Assembly (NCBI GenBank): GCA_016463365.1 | Contig: JAEMRJ010000088.1 | Span: 1 to 10,129, forward strand | Direction of reading: 5' to 3' | Length of the DNA stretch: 10,129 nucleotides | DNA from: Thermoleophilaceae bacterium | GTDB lineage: Bacteria; Actinomycetota; Thermoleophilia; Solirubrobacterales; JACPNS01 | Part shown: positions 1 through 6,430 of the stretch, piece by piece | Numbering within the stretch: position 1 is the stretch's first letter | Layout of the letters: every line of letters begins with the position of its first letter | Position numbers and translations under genes: made by a program | The notes under the pieces: model-generated | Databases searched by the model: none | What the model was told of the DNA's origin: nothing | What the model saw: only the letters and a program-made list of their open reading frames with translations

Positions 1-46
1 CCGGGTTTTGGTCCCGGGATCCCTGGTTCGAATCCAGGTGCCCCAG
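1..46 (+). tRNA. tRNA-Gln (anticodon UUG), 3' part only
   Basis: The window opens exactly at the anticodon stem. The stem CCGGG (1-5) pairs with CCCGG (13-17) around the 7-nt loop TTTTGGT (6-12), which places anticodon TTG at 8-10 and G at position 37. A 4-nt variable loop (18-21) follows, then the T arm CCTGG/TTCGAAT/CCAGG (22-38), the 3' acceptor strand TGCCCCA (39-45) and discriminator G46. The T arm and acceptor closely match the Gln tRNA of Escherichia coli as I remember it. No CCA is encoded (TTT follows), so the CCA end would be added after transcription. The D arm and 5' acceptor strand lie outside the window, so the acceptor stem cannot be checked. Identity is otherwise secure. Confidence 0.9.
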
Positions 47-82
47 TTTGTGGCGTTGAGAAAGATTCTGAGCTGCGTCCTC

Positions 83-112
83 GGCGGCTCACGGCCGATT
101 GGCCGCTTCGCC
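83..112. other. Inverted repeat between tRNA-Gln and the tnpB element
   Basis: CGGCC (92-96) pairs with GGCCG (101-105) around the loop GATT. An outer helix GGCG (83-86)/CGCC (109-112) can stack on it across small internal loops. It lies 37 bp after the tRNA. It could be the tRNA transcript's terminator (a T-run, 123-126, follows at some distance) or simply a structure in the flank targeted by the TnpB guide. No strong U-tract follows directly, so the role is open. Confidence 0.3.
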
Positions 113-260
113 TTCTGCGTCCTTTTGACCTCCTCCCAAGACTTAAGTCAAGAGATTCCTAAGCCGCAAGCGCGGCCAGGGCGGTTGACGCTTCGTTGGG
201 TCTGCCGGGCGCCGCCGAGGCAGCGATCGGTCCTACGATCCCTCCACGTCCAGTAGCCGC
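109..260 (-). ncRNA. Probable reRNA/omega RNA of the TnpB element with guide
   Basis: TnpB nucleases of the IS200/IS605 group use an RNA made from the 3' end of their own mRNA, whose last ~16-20 nt are copied from DNA just outside the element. The 3' end of this tnpB holds compact hairpins: GATCG/CGATC (225-229 with 236-240), GCCGC/GCGGC (163-167 with 172-176, at the stop codon), and the right-end hairpin (133-154). The scaffold should end with TCAA at 128-125 on the minus strand. The predicted guide then begins AAGGACGCAGAAGGCG (124 down to 109). The 5' limit near 260 is only a guess. Call based on layout and on recall of right ends of this family; no transcript is seen. Confidence 0.45.
125..176 (-). 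mobile_element. Right end of the IS200/IS605-type tnpB element
   Basis: Just past the tnpB stop the minus strand reads GGAATC, then an imperfect hairpin at 154-133 (outer CTCTT with GGGAG, inner GAC/GTC with loop TTAA), then GAGG and TCAA at 128-125. The order GGAATC, hairpin, purine-rich linker, TCAA is how many IS200/IS605-group right ends finish, as I remember them, and TCAA is the right cleavage tetranucleotide of IS608. I therefore place the element boundary at 125. Neither target-site duplications nor terminal inverted repeats are expected for this group, and none are seen. Confidence 0.5.
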
Positions 261-1376
261 GAGCCCCGCGGCCAGAATGTTTTTCGCCGCGTTCACGTCT
301 GCATGTTCGCGATGTCCACATGAAACGCACATGAAATCCGCTTGGTTCTTGCGGTTTCCTTTTCCTGTATGTCGGCACACGCTGCAACGAATGCTCGTGT
401 TCCGTGCCGGGATCCGAATCACTTCGACTCCAGAAGCCTGAGCCTTCTCTTCTAATCGCCGTGCAAATGCGCTCCAACCTTGACGGGCAATCGCGCGGTT
501 GAGACCGCTCTTAGCGCGGACATTCTTTCCTGGTTGTTCACGCGTGCCCTTCGCGCTCGCCATCATGTCACGCACGTTGAGGTCTTCGATTGCGATGAAG
601 TCGTAGTCGAGGACCATTTGCGTAGTGGCTTTCTCGCGCCAATCGTTCAAACGATCGGACTGGCGCGCCCCCAGCTTCGCGAGTGCCAGCCTAGTTCGAG
701 CACGGCGGATCGAGTTTGGGTCTTGCCGCGAGAGTTTGCGCTGGAGGCGAATCTTGCGCGCGTCTGTCGTGCGTCGCGCGACGGGGGCATTGTCGTGCGC
801 TCCGTCGCTGGTCGTGACGGTGGACGCGATCCCCATGTCAATGCCGAGGAGAGCGCCTGTTCCCGTGCGCCGGAGCTGCGGCTGCTGGGAGGAGATCGCA
901 ACATGCCAACGGCCCACGCGGTCGATGGTTACGCGTGCCATTCCGAAGGTCTCTGGCAATGGCCTGGAGAGTCGCAGGCGCACCCATCCGCATTTCGGAA
1001 CTTGGATACTCGCCCACTTGCGGCTAAGCCGGCGGAGGCTTACGTCGCGGATGCAGAAGCTCTCGTGTTTTCCCGCCTTTCGCCAAGTCGGGCGGCGATG
1101 ACTCTTGCCCCACCAGTTCTCAAGTGCTCGGTCAAAGTCTCGCAACGCTTGTTGCTGAACAGGTGATGAGCCGCTCCCGAGCCATGTCGTCGCGCGTAGC
1201 TCGGTGAGTTGGCGACTGCGCTCTGCCGGGCCCGGAGGGCGGCGGGTGGCGAGTCGCTTGTCGTAGTGGTTCAGCTGCTCAAGCGCGAGATTCCATACGA
1301 AGCGAGCGTCCGAACAGTGACGGGACAAGACTTCCGCTTGCGGCTGGCTCGGATAGGCGCGATAGCGATGGGCCAT
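159..1376 (-). CDS. tnpB: TnpB, RNA-guided RuvC-type nuclease of an IS200/IS605-group element
   Basis: A 405-residue protein with the full TnpB plan. The N-terminus (MAHRYRAYPSQ) carries the family's RLYP-like opening. The helix-turn-helix/WED part runs to about residue 170. RuvC-I is GIDMG with D180; RuvC-II is IEDLNV with E264; a zinc finger has C331, C334, C350 and C353; RuvC-III is ADVNAAKNI with D360. All catalytic and zinc residues are present, so the nuclease should be active. The open frame extends 43 codons upstream to 1505, but homology begins at the ATG at 1376, so I use that start; its ribosome binding site is weak. The C-terminal tail (371-405, Ala/Gly-rich) overlaps the likely reRNA. 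There is no tnpA in the window, so the element is either IS1341-like and non-autonomous or moved in trans. It faces the tRNA-Gln gene convergently. Confidence 0.93.
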   Translation of the reverse strand: MAHRYRAYPSQPQAEVLSRHCSDARFVWNLALEQLNHYDKRLATRRPPGPAERSRQLTELRATTWLGSGSSPVQQQALRDFDRALENWWGKSHRRPTWRKAGKHESFCIRDVSLRRLSRKWASIQVPKCGWVRLRLSRPLPETFGMARVTIDRVGRWHVAISSQQPQLRRTGTGALLGIDMGIASTVTTSDGAHDNAPVARRTTDARKIRLQRKLSRQDPNSIRRARTRLALAKLGARQSDRLNDWREKATTQMVLDYDFIAIEDLNVRDMMASAKGTREQPGKNVRAKSGLNRAIARQGWSAFARRLEEKAQASGVEVIRIPARNTSIRCSVCRHTGKGNRKNQADFMCVSCGHREHADVNAAKNILAAGLAATGRGGIVGPIAASAAPGRPNEASTALAALAA

Positions 1377-1395
1377 CAGGTTCGTGAAGAAATAG

Positions 1396-1434
1396 TGTTC
1401 GTTGCAGTCATACGCGGATACATACGAACATACG
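1396..1434. repeat. 7-bp inverted repeat and three CATACG repeats upstream of tnpB (possible left end)
   Basis: TGTTCGT (1396-1402) is matched by ACGAACA (1424-1430), a perfect 7-bp inverted repeat with a 21-nt loop. CATACG occurs three times, at 1409, 1421 and 1429. Both lie 20-58 bp before the tnpB start. Subterminal hairpins are typical of IS200/IS605 left ends, so this may be the left end of the element. The precise boundary and the target-adjacent motif could not be placed. A regulatory site for tnpB or the divergent ridA-like gene is the alternative. Confidence 0.3.
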
Positions 1435-1487
1435 TTCTGGTGAGGACGGAAGCAAAGTGACGTAGCCCTGCGATGGATGGCAAGCAT

Positions 1488-1514
1488 TTGCAGGCTGACG
1501 TTCATCGGTATTCT
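1488..1514 (+). promoter_or_regulatory. Weak candidate promoter for the ridA-like gene
   Basis: TATTCT (1509-1514) matches four of six -10 positions and lies 30 bp before the ATG at 1545. TTGCAG (1488-1493) could serve as the -35 with a short 15-bp spacer. The spacing is not ideal. This is the best candidate in the 168-bp gap between tnpB and ridA. Confidence 0.2.
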
Positions 1515-1544
1515 GGATCTCGTCGGTACGGAGTTGGGGGAACA

Positions 1545-1937
1545 ATGGGGAACAGGACAAACATTTCGAGTGGATCGCCGTGGGAGCCGAAGCTTGGGTA
1601 TTCACGGGCGGTGAAGGTTGGGCAGATGGTTTTTGTGGCCGGCACCACCGGAACAGGCGCGGACGGCAACCTCGTGGGACCGGGCGACGCCGGCGCGCAG
1701 ACGCGCCAGGCGCTCGCCAACATCGTCGCTGCGCTGGAGAGCGCAGGCGCTTCGGCCGAAGACGTCGTGCGAACCACGCTCTACGTCACGGACATTTCAA
1801 AATGGGAAGAGATCGGCACGGCCCACGGCGAAGTCTTTGGCGAGATCCGCCCGGCGATGGCGATGGTTGAGGTCAGTTCACTGATCGATCCGGCGATGTT
1901 GGTCGAGATCGAAGCTGACGCGGTCATCGTCGAGTAG
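1545..1937 (+). CDS. RidA/YjgF/YER057c/UK114-family protein without the catalytic arginine
   Basis: A 130-residue protein, the usual length of a single Rid domain, probably a cytosolic homotrimer. It has the family core: VKVGQMVFVAG (24-33), the Q-T-R-Q-ALANI helix near 52-60, AEDVVRTTLYVTD (71-83) and the closing VEV...LVEIEADAV strand (108-127). True RidA enzymes hydrolyse reactive enamines/imines made by PLP enzymes and need Arg105 (E. coli numbering, PARSCVEV). Here the aligned stretch is PAMAMVEV, with Met at residue 105; the nearest Arg is R102. Classical RidA deaminase activity is therefore unlikely, and the protein fits the Rid subfamilies lacking this Arg, whose roles are mostly unknown. 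The ATG at 1545 has a G-rich stretch just upstream; the frame is open to 1473, but family homology starts here. It stands alone between tnpB (divergent) and the secreted-protein pair. Confidence 0.88.
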   Translation: MGNRTNISSGSPWEPKLGYSRAVKVGQMVFVAGTTGTGADGNLVGPGDAGAQTRQALANIVAALESAGASAEDVVRTTLYVTDISKWEEIGTAHGEVFGEIRPAMAMVEVSSLIDPAMLVEIEADAVIVE

Positions 1938-1946
1938 CGCAACTCT

Positions 1947-1967
1947 TTGAACACGCTCGGTGTTCAA
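1947..1967 (+). terminator. Perfect 8-bp inverted repeat after ridA-like gene (terminator or operator)
   Basis: TTGAACAC (1947-1954) and GTGTTCAA (1960-1967) flank the loop GCTCG. The repeat begins 10 nt after the stop codon, which suits a transcription terminator, but no U-tract follows. Actinobacteria often use tail-less hairpins. It also sits 53 bp before the start of the secreted-protein operon, so an operator for a dimeric repressor is a real alternative. Confidence 0.45.
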
Positions 1968-2019
1968 TGAATACGCCGGCGTGCTCGCGCCAGCCGCAAT
2001 GCTCATTCTCGGGGGAATT

Positions 2020-3282
2020 ATGTCCAGACGTGCTCTTCGCTTCGCACTACTCGCCGCTATCGGGCTACTCATTTCCGCCAGCACCGCCGAAGCGGCGCAG
2101 AAGCGAACGCATTGCAGCCGATCTGGTGACCGTCTCGTCGAGCGGACTTACGGTGTCGTCTTCTATGCGCAACCGGCAGCGGCTCGCGGCAACTGGGAGC
2201 GCGGCGCCGTCAGGCTGTACGCGTGCTCGCTGAAACTGCATAAGCGCGTGTTCCTAGGCACGTCGGGCGTCCAGTCAGGCCGCGAGCAGAGGCTGTTGAA
2301 CTTCACCGGAAACGATGAGTTCGCCGCCTACTCGACCTCGACCCGCGAACTCGCAGGCGGCGCCCCTGAATTGAGCGTGTTTCGCCATAGCCTTAGAAGC
2401 GGTCGTGTGGACAACTATCCATTGACCGGCGATCCATCGTTGACGCTGCGATCGATCCAAAGGCTTGAGATCAGTTCCGGCGGCATGCTTGCCTGGACGG
2501 TCCTCATGCAGGACGGCGGTAAGGCCGCTTTTTTGAACCGCAGGGGAATGACCGAGACGCTCTCGTCTGACCCAAACATCGACGCCTCGTTTCTGCGCTT
2601 CGACTGGTCGAAACGAGCCGTAGTCTGGAGCACGAGCTCGATCGGGATGGACTTTGACACGCGGGAACTCGACGCGGACGATCCGCCCGAGAAGCCCAAA
2701 CGGTGCTTACGGCGAGGATTCACGCTTAGGAGTGCGCAGCAGAGCGTATTCATTGTCAGCAAGAAACGCAAAGTAGCTGGGTGGAAGTCGGGGCCATTTC
2801 GTATTTATGGCTGCTCGTCGCGGTTCGGGCGGCTGGTCTACCTGGGCACCGAAGGCCTGGACCAAGAGGGCGGTAGAGGCTTTCTTCAGCCGACGGTCGC
2901 GGGCGATTTCATCGCGTATTTCTCATACGCGTTCATCTATGAACAGAACGAATCTTTCCGCGGACCGTGGGCTGTAGATCTCCGTACGGGAAAAAGGGCC
3001 ACGGCAGAGCGGAATTCGTCATACGAGACTGTGGATTCCCTCAACTCGATCGCTCTGACGAGTGATGGGTCGGTCGCGTGGATCACCGAAGCCCGCGATA
3101 CACCCGAGGTGCACCTTTTTGATCGCAATGGTTCGCGTGTGGTTGCGTCGGGCGACACAATCGATGAAGAGTTCCTGCGGTTCGAGGAGTCGAGCGGCAA
3201 GTTGATCTGGTCGAACGCCGTGTCGAGTGTCCCGTTAGAACCGGCGTCACCAAGATTGCACGCAGAAGGAGAAACGACATGA
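2020..3282 (+). CDS. Secreted protein of two repeated ~175-residue units, function unknown
   Basis: A 420-residue protein opening with a signal peptide: basic MSRRALRF, hydrophobic LALLAAIGLLISA, and a likely AEA-A cleavage site near residue 26. The mature part has two related units. Unit 1 runs from about C32 to S206, unit 2 from about C229 to S401. Each starts with a Cys, carries a second Cys 36-37 residues later in a Y-x-C-S setting (C69, C265), continues with L-G-T-x-G, a mid-unit S-x-G-x-(L/V)-A-W strand, and ends in FLRF...(V/I)WS. The Cys pairs probably form disulfides outside the cell. The G/W-rich strand pattern suggests a beta-propeller-like or other all-beta fold (inference). ATG 2020 is preceded by GGGGG (2011-2015); an upstream in-frame ATG at 1960 would put the hydrophobic segment too far in. 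It overlaps the next gene by 4 bp. I recognise no enzyme motif. Confidence 0.85.
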   Translation: MSRRALRFALLAAIGLLISASTAEAAQKRTHCSRSGDRLVERTYGVVFYAQPAAARGNWERGAVRLYACSLKLHKRVFLGTSGVQSGREQRLLNFTGNDEFAAYSTSTRELAGGAPELSVFRHSLRSGRVDNYPLTGDPSLTLRSIQRLEISSGGMLAWTVLMQDGGKAAFLNRRGMTETLSSDPNIDASFLRFDWSKRAVVWSTSSIGMDFDTRELDADDPPEKPKRCLRRGFTLRSAQQSVFIVSKKRKVAGWKSGPFRIYGCSSRFGRLVYLGTEGLDQEGGRGFLQPTVAGDFIAYFSYAFIYEQNESFRGPWAVDLRTGKRATAERNSSYETVDSLNSIALTSDGSVAWITEARDTPEVHLFDRNGSRVVASGDTIDEEFLRFEESSGKLIWSNAVSSVPLEPASPRLHAEGETT

Positions 3283-3929
3283 ATTCACGATCCAAGAAGC
3301 GAATCGCGCTGCTCGGCGCCACGGTTGCAGTGGTCGTGCTTGCAATGTCGGGCATCGCGCCTGGCGCGATGGCCAGGTCGTGCGCGAAGCCTGGCTACAA
3401 GCTTGTCGAGCGCACGCACCAGACGGCGATCGTCTCGCGGACCGTGCGCGACAGCAAGTGGGAAGGCGGCACGGCTCAGAAGCTGTACGCCTGCTCATAC
3501 ACCTACGGCACGCGCCACTATCTGACGACTGCTGGCGTCGACGAGAACGCTGAGACATCGTTGGGCCTGACTGTCGGGAATGAGCGCTACTTCGGCTACG
3601 CCCTCACACGCATCGACAACGCCGGGAAATCATCGGCCCATCACCTCGGTCTTTACGACCTCAAGACCGGCTACATGTTGCTCGGCGTGACCCCGTCGCG
3701 TAAGGGGCATTCGGCCGATGTGACGGCGTTGGCGCTGGCGAACAATGGACGCTTCGGCTGGATCGAACGATTCGAAGATGGAAGGCAGGAGGTCTGGCTG
3801 CGTGCATCAAGCGCGAACGTCATAAATCTCGCCACCGCCGCGAACATCGACCCTTGGTTTCTTCGCTTTGACTCTCAGCGGCACCTGATCTGGTCGACCT
3901 CGACGGGAAACAGCAGCGCGGGCAAATGA
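3279..3929 (+). CDS. Secreted one-unit paralogue of the preceding protein
   Basis: A 216-residue protein with a signal peptide (basic MNSRSKKR, then a hydrophobic stretch to about residue 28, likely cleavage after AMA-R near 32). The mature part is a single copy of the unit found twice in the upstream protein: C35 and C72 are 37 residues apart, the opening YKLVERTHQ parallels DRLVERTYG, LYACS is shared, the middle has NNGRFGWIE, and the end has DPWFLRFDSQ...LIWSTST. The start codon overlaps the upstream stop in ATGA (3279-3282), and AAGGAG lies at 3266-3271 with 7-nt spacing, so the two genes are translationally coupled and were probably made by tandem duplication. A shared extracytoplasmic role, perhaps as partners, is inferred. 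No catalytic signature is visible. Function unknown. Confidence 0.85.
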   Translation: MNSRSKKRIALLGATVAVVVLAMSGIAPGAMARSCAKPGYKLVERTHQTAIVSRTVRDSKWEGGTAQKLYACSYTYGTRHYLTTAGVDENAETSLGLTVGNERYFGYALTRIDNAGKSSAHHLGLYDLKTGYMLLGVTPSRKGHSADVTALALANNGRFGWIERFEDGRQEVWLRASSANVINLATAANIDPWFLRFDSQRHLIWSTSTGNSSAGK

Positions 3930-3932
3930 CGC

Positions 3933-3962
3933 CAGACAACATGCACGAAATAAGGCTATAGG
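3933..3962 (+). promoter_or_regulatory. Candidate promoter of the helicase leader
   Basis: CAGACA (3933-3938) and TATAGG (3957-3962) are separated by 18 bp and each match four of six consensus positions. Transcription would start near 3969, so the RNA would begin just before the large stem-loop at 3978 and have a 5' leader of about 230 nt. Confidence 0.3.
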
Positions 3963-3977
3963 CCCCAACCTGCGACA

Positions 3978-4169
3978 ATGACTACAACGACAGGCAAAGT
4001 TGTGCAAGGAGCACACCGCCTGTAGTGGTCATATTTCGAAGGACTGCAGGCCAACCCCAAGGCCCAAGACCAGTCCCGGACATCCCGTTTACGCCAGCTC
4101 AGCTGGATTCATGTGAAGTCACGAAAGACAGCCACACGAATGCTCAAGTAGTGCGTCAACAGGACGCAC
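3978..4169 (+). promoter_or_regulatory. Structured 5' leader of the DEAD-box helicase gene, four stem-loops
   Basis: This fills most of the 272-bp gap before the helicase gene. Stem-loop A (3978-4032) stacks three helices: 3978-3985 with 4025-4032 (8 bp, one G-U), 3990-3995 with 4018-4023 (6 bp) and 4001-4005 with 4011-4015 (5 bp), closing on the loop AAGGA. Stem-loop B pairs GGACTG (4041-4046) with CAGTCC (4071-4076), with an inner GGCC/GGCC helix. Stem-loop C is CCAGC/GCTGG (4094-4106). Stem-loop D is a perfect 7-bp GTGCGTC/GACGCAC (4151-4169), ending 32 nt before the start codon. The purine-rich loop AAGGA resembles a Shine-Dalgarno sequence but no start codon follows it properly. A cold-responsive or autoregulatory leader is likely; A alone could instead terminate the upstream operon. 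The RNA match is to no class I recognise. Confidence 0.5.
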
Positions 4170-4201
4170 GCCAGAGCCAAAACCACAGAAAGATTTTTTA
4201 G

Positions 4202-5424
<1,223 letters not shown>

Positions 5425-5434
<10 letters not shown>

Positions 5435-5455
5435 CCAAGCACTGCGCGCCGCTAG
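5425..5455. repeat. 10-bp direct repeat across the convergent gene junction
   Basis: GCGCCGCTAG occurs at 5425-5434 and again at 5446-5455, 21 bp apart. The first copy supplies the helicase stop codon on the plus strand; the second supplies the stop of the convergent gene on the minus strand (CTA at 5452-5454). The gap between the genes is only 17 bp and holds no terminator hairpin that I can see. Confidence 0.6.
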
Positions 5456-6288
5456 AGACTCTGAACCCGCGACAGAAGCTCGACCGCATCGGCGGCGAGC
5501 TTCTGCTTCGCGGGCCAGGTTTCGAGATCTTTGATCGGGAAGTGGTCCTTCTCGACAAACCACCAGGCGCGGTCGTAGTACTTGACGTCAGGAATCGTGA
5601 AGTTGCCGTCATTCAGGGCGGCAATCGTCGCGGGGTCAAAGATTCTGCGGATCCAGATCTCGTCCGCGCCGTCGTCGATGGTCAGGTCCCACTTCTCGTT
5701 GAAGGCGACGCTCTCCAGCGAGACTGACTTCTCGCTGGTCAACGCCCCCTGGATTGAATCCACGAACTTGAACTTGTTCATGAATCCGCGCTGGTGGATC
5801 GTGAGGCGGCGGATCGGCAGCTCGCGTCCGGTCAGGCGCATGATCTTGAAGTTGTAGTTGGTCTCGCCGTCGTCGTCCTTGTCCGTATACGTGAAGTTGT
5901 AAAAGAGCGTCTGCAGGCCGTTCCACTCGCCTTCGAAGGCATCGGTTGCCTTGCGCTTGTCGCCGCTCTTGGCGTACGGGGCATTGTTCGGGAAGGAGTC
6001 GTCGCCGAGCGATCGCATGCCGCGCTCTTTGCACCAGTCGGCGGCGTAGGCCTGATCGGCGCTGGCCGAAGCGCTGCTGCTGACGACCAGCCGAAAGACG
6101 AGGTAGCCGAGCAGTCCTCCGGTGATCGCGCCGAAGATCGGGAACTCGACACTTCTCGCGATGAAGAGCGCCACCGCGGTCCCGACGATCGCAAGGCCTG
6201 CGACAAAGAACTTCATCTTTGAGTCCCAGCGTGCATAGGCGGCACTGGTGCCGGCCTCTGCGTAGTGGGTGTAGGGCTTGAGCGTCAT
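5452..6288 (-). CDS. Membrane protein with two N-terminal helices and a soluble domain, DUF3137-like
   Basis: A 278-residue protein. Residues 1-25 are polar; two hydrophobic segments follow at about 26-45 (KFFVAGLAIVGTAVALFIAR) and 50-69, joined by a very short turn, so both ends probably face the cytoplasm. The rest (70-278) is a soluble alpha/beta domain with a Ser/Ala linker, a tyrosine- and acid-rich stretch (YTDKDDDGETNY, 134-145) and a C-terminal WWFVEKDHFPIKDLETW segment (242-258). I see no catalytic motif. The layout resembles DUF3137 proteins, which often sit near lemA, and lemA lies 1.75 kb away here on the same strand. That call is by recall, not by search. The frame is open upstream to 6654, but that part overlaps trpB and looks unstructured; ATG 6288 gives a natural N-terminus with AAGG about 10 nt upstream. 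Confidence 0.75.
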   Translation of the reverse strand: MTLKPYTHYAEAGTSAAYARWDSKMKFFVAGLAIVGTAVALFIARSVEFPIFGAITGGLLGYLVFRLVVSSSASASADQAYAADWCKERGMRSLGDDSFPNNAPYAKSGDKRKATDAFEGEWNGLQTLFYNFTYTDKDDDGETNYNFKIMRLTGRELPIRRLTIHQRGFMNKFKFVDSIQGALTSEKSVSLESVAFNEKWDLTIDDGADEIWIRRIFDPATIAALNDGNFTIPDVKYYDRAWWFVEKDHFPIKDLETWPAKQKLAADAVELLSRVQSL

Positions 6289-6332
6289 CGGCAACCGACC
6301 TTGACTGTCGAACGGGAGAAGGGCATGGCAAG

Positions 6333-6338
6333 AATCTA
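6333..6338 (-). promoter_or_regulatory. Candidate -10 box (TAGATT) for the DUF3137-like gene
   Basis: Minus-strand TAGATT followed by CT lies 44 nt before the ATG at 6288. The same octamer TAGATTCT occurs at the lemA promoter (8607-8600), which supports it modestly. No good -35 is seen. Confidence 0.3.
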
Positions 6339-6363
6339 GTTGCGGTGCAGGCGTCGATGCCGC

Positions 6364-6393
6364 TTGCACGGAGAACGAGTAGGACGTTACGAT
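6364..6393 (+). promoter_or_regulatory. Candidate promoter for trpB2
   Basis: TTGCAC (6364-6369), an 18-bp spacer and TACGAT (6388-6393) lie 37 bp before the trpB start, in the 142-bp divergent region. No trp leader peptide, T-box or attenuator can be seen in this short space. Confidence 0.35.
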
Positions 6394-6430
6394 CCGATCA
6401 CCGTCACTCGCAACCCGGAAAGGCAGCACC

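Noticed and set aside
140..149. Palindrome GACTTAAGTC as an operator
   Set aside because: It is the core of the right-end hairpin of the tnpB element, which explains it better.
480..1166. 228-residue plus-strand open frame
   Set aside because: Antisense to tnpB; the protein has no recognisable motif and tnpB is clearly coding.
1377..1505. 43-codon upstream extension of TnpB
   Set aside because: TnpB homology starts at MAHRYRAYP; the extension runs through the CATACG repeat region and looks non-coding.
4140..4151. ATG-CTC-AAG-TAG as a regulatory upstream ORF
   Set aside because: Only three codons with no ribosome binding site; too short to support.
4194..4199. T6 run just before the helicase start as a terminator tail
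   Set aside because: The nearest stem (4151-4169) ends 24 nt earlier, so it is not an intrinsic terminator. It only makes the ribosome site A/U-rich.
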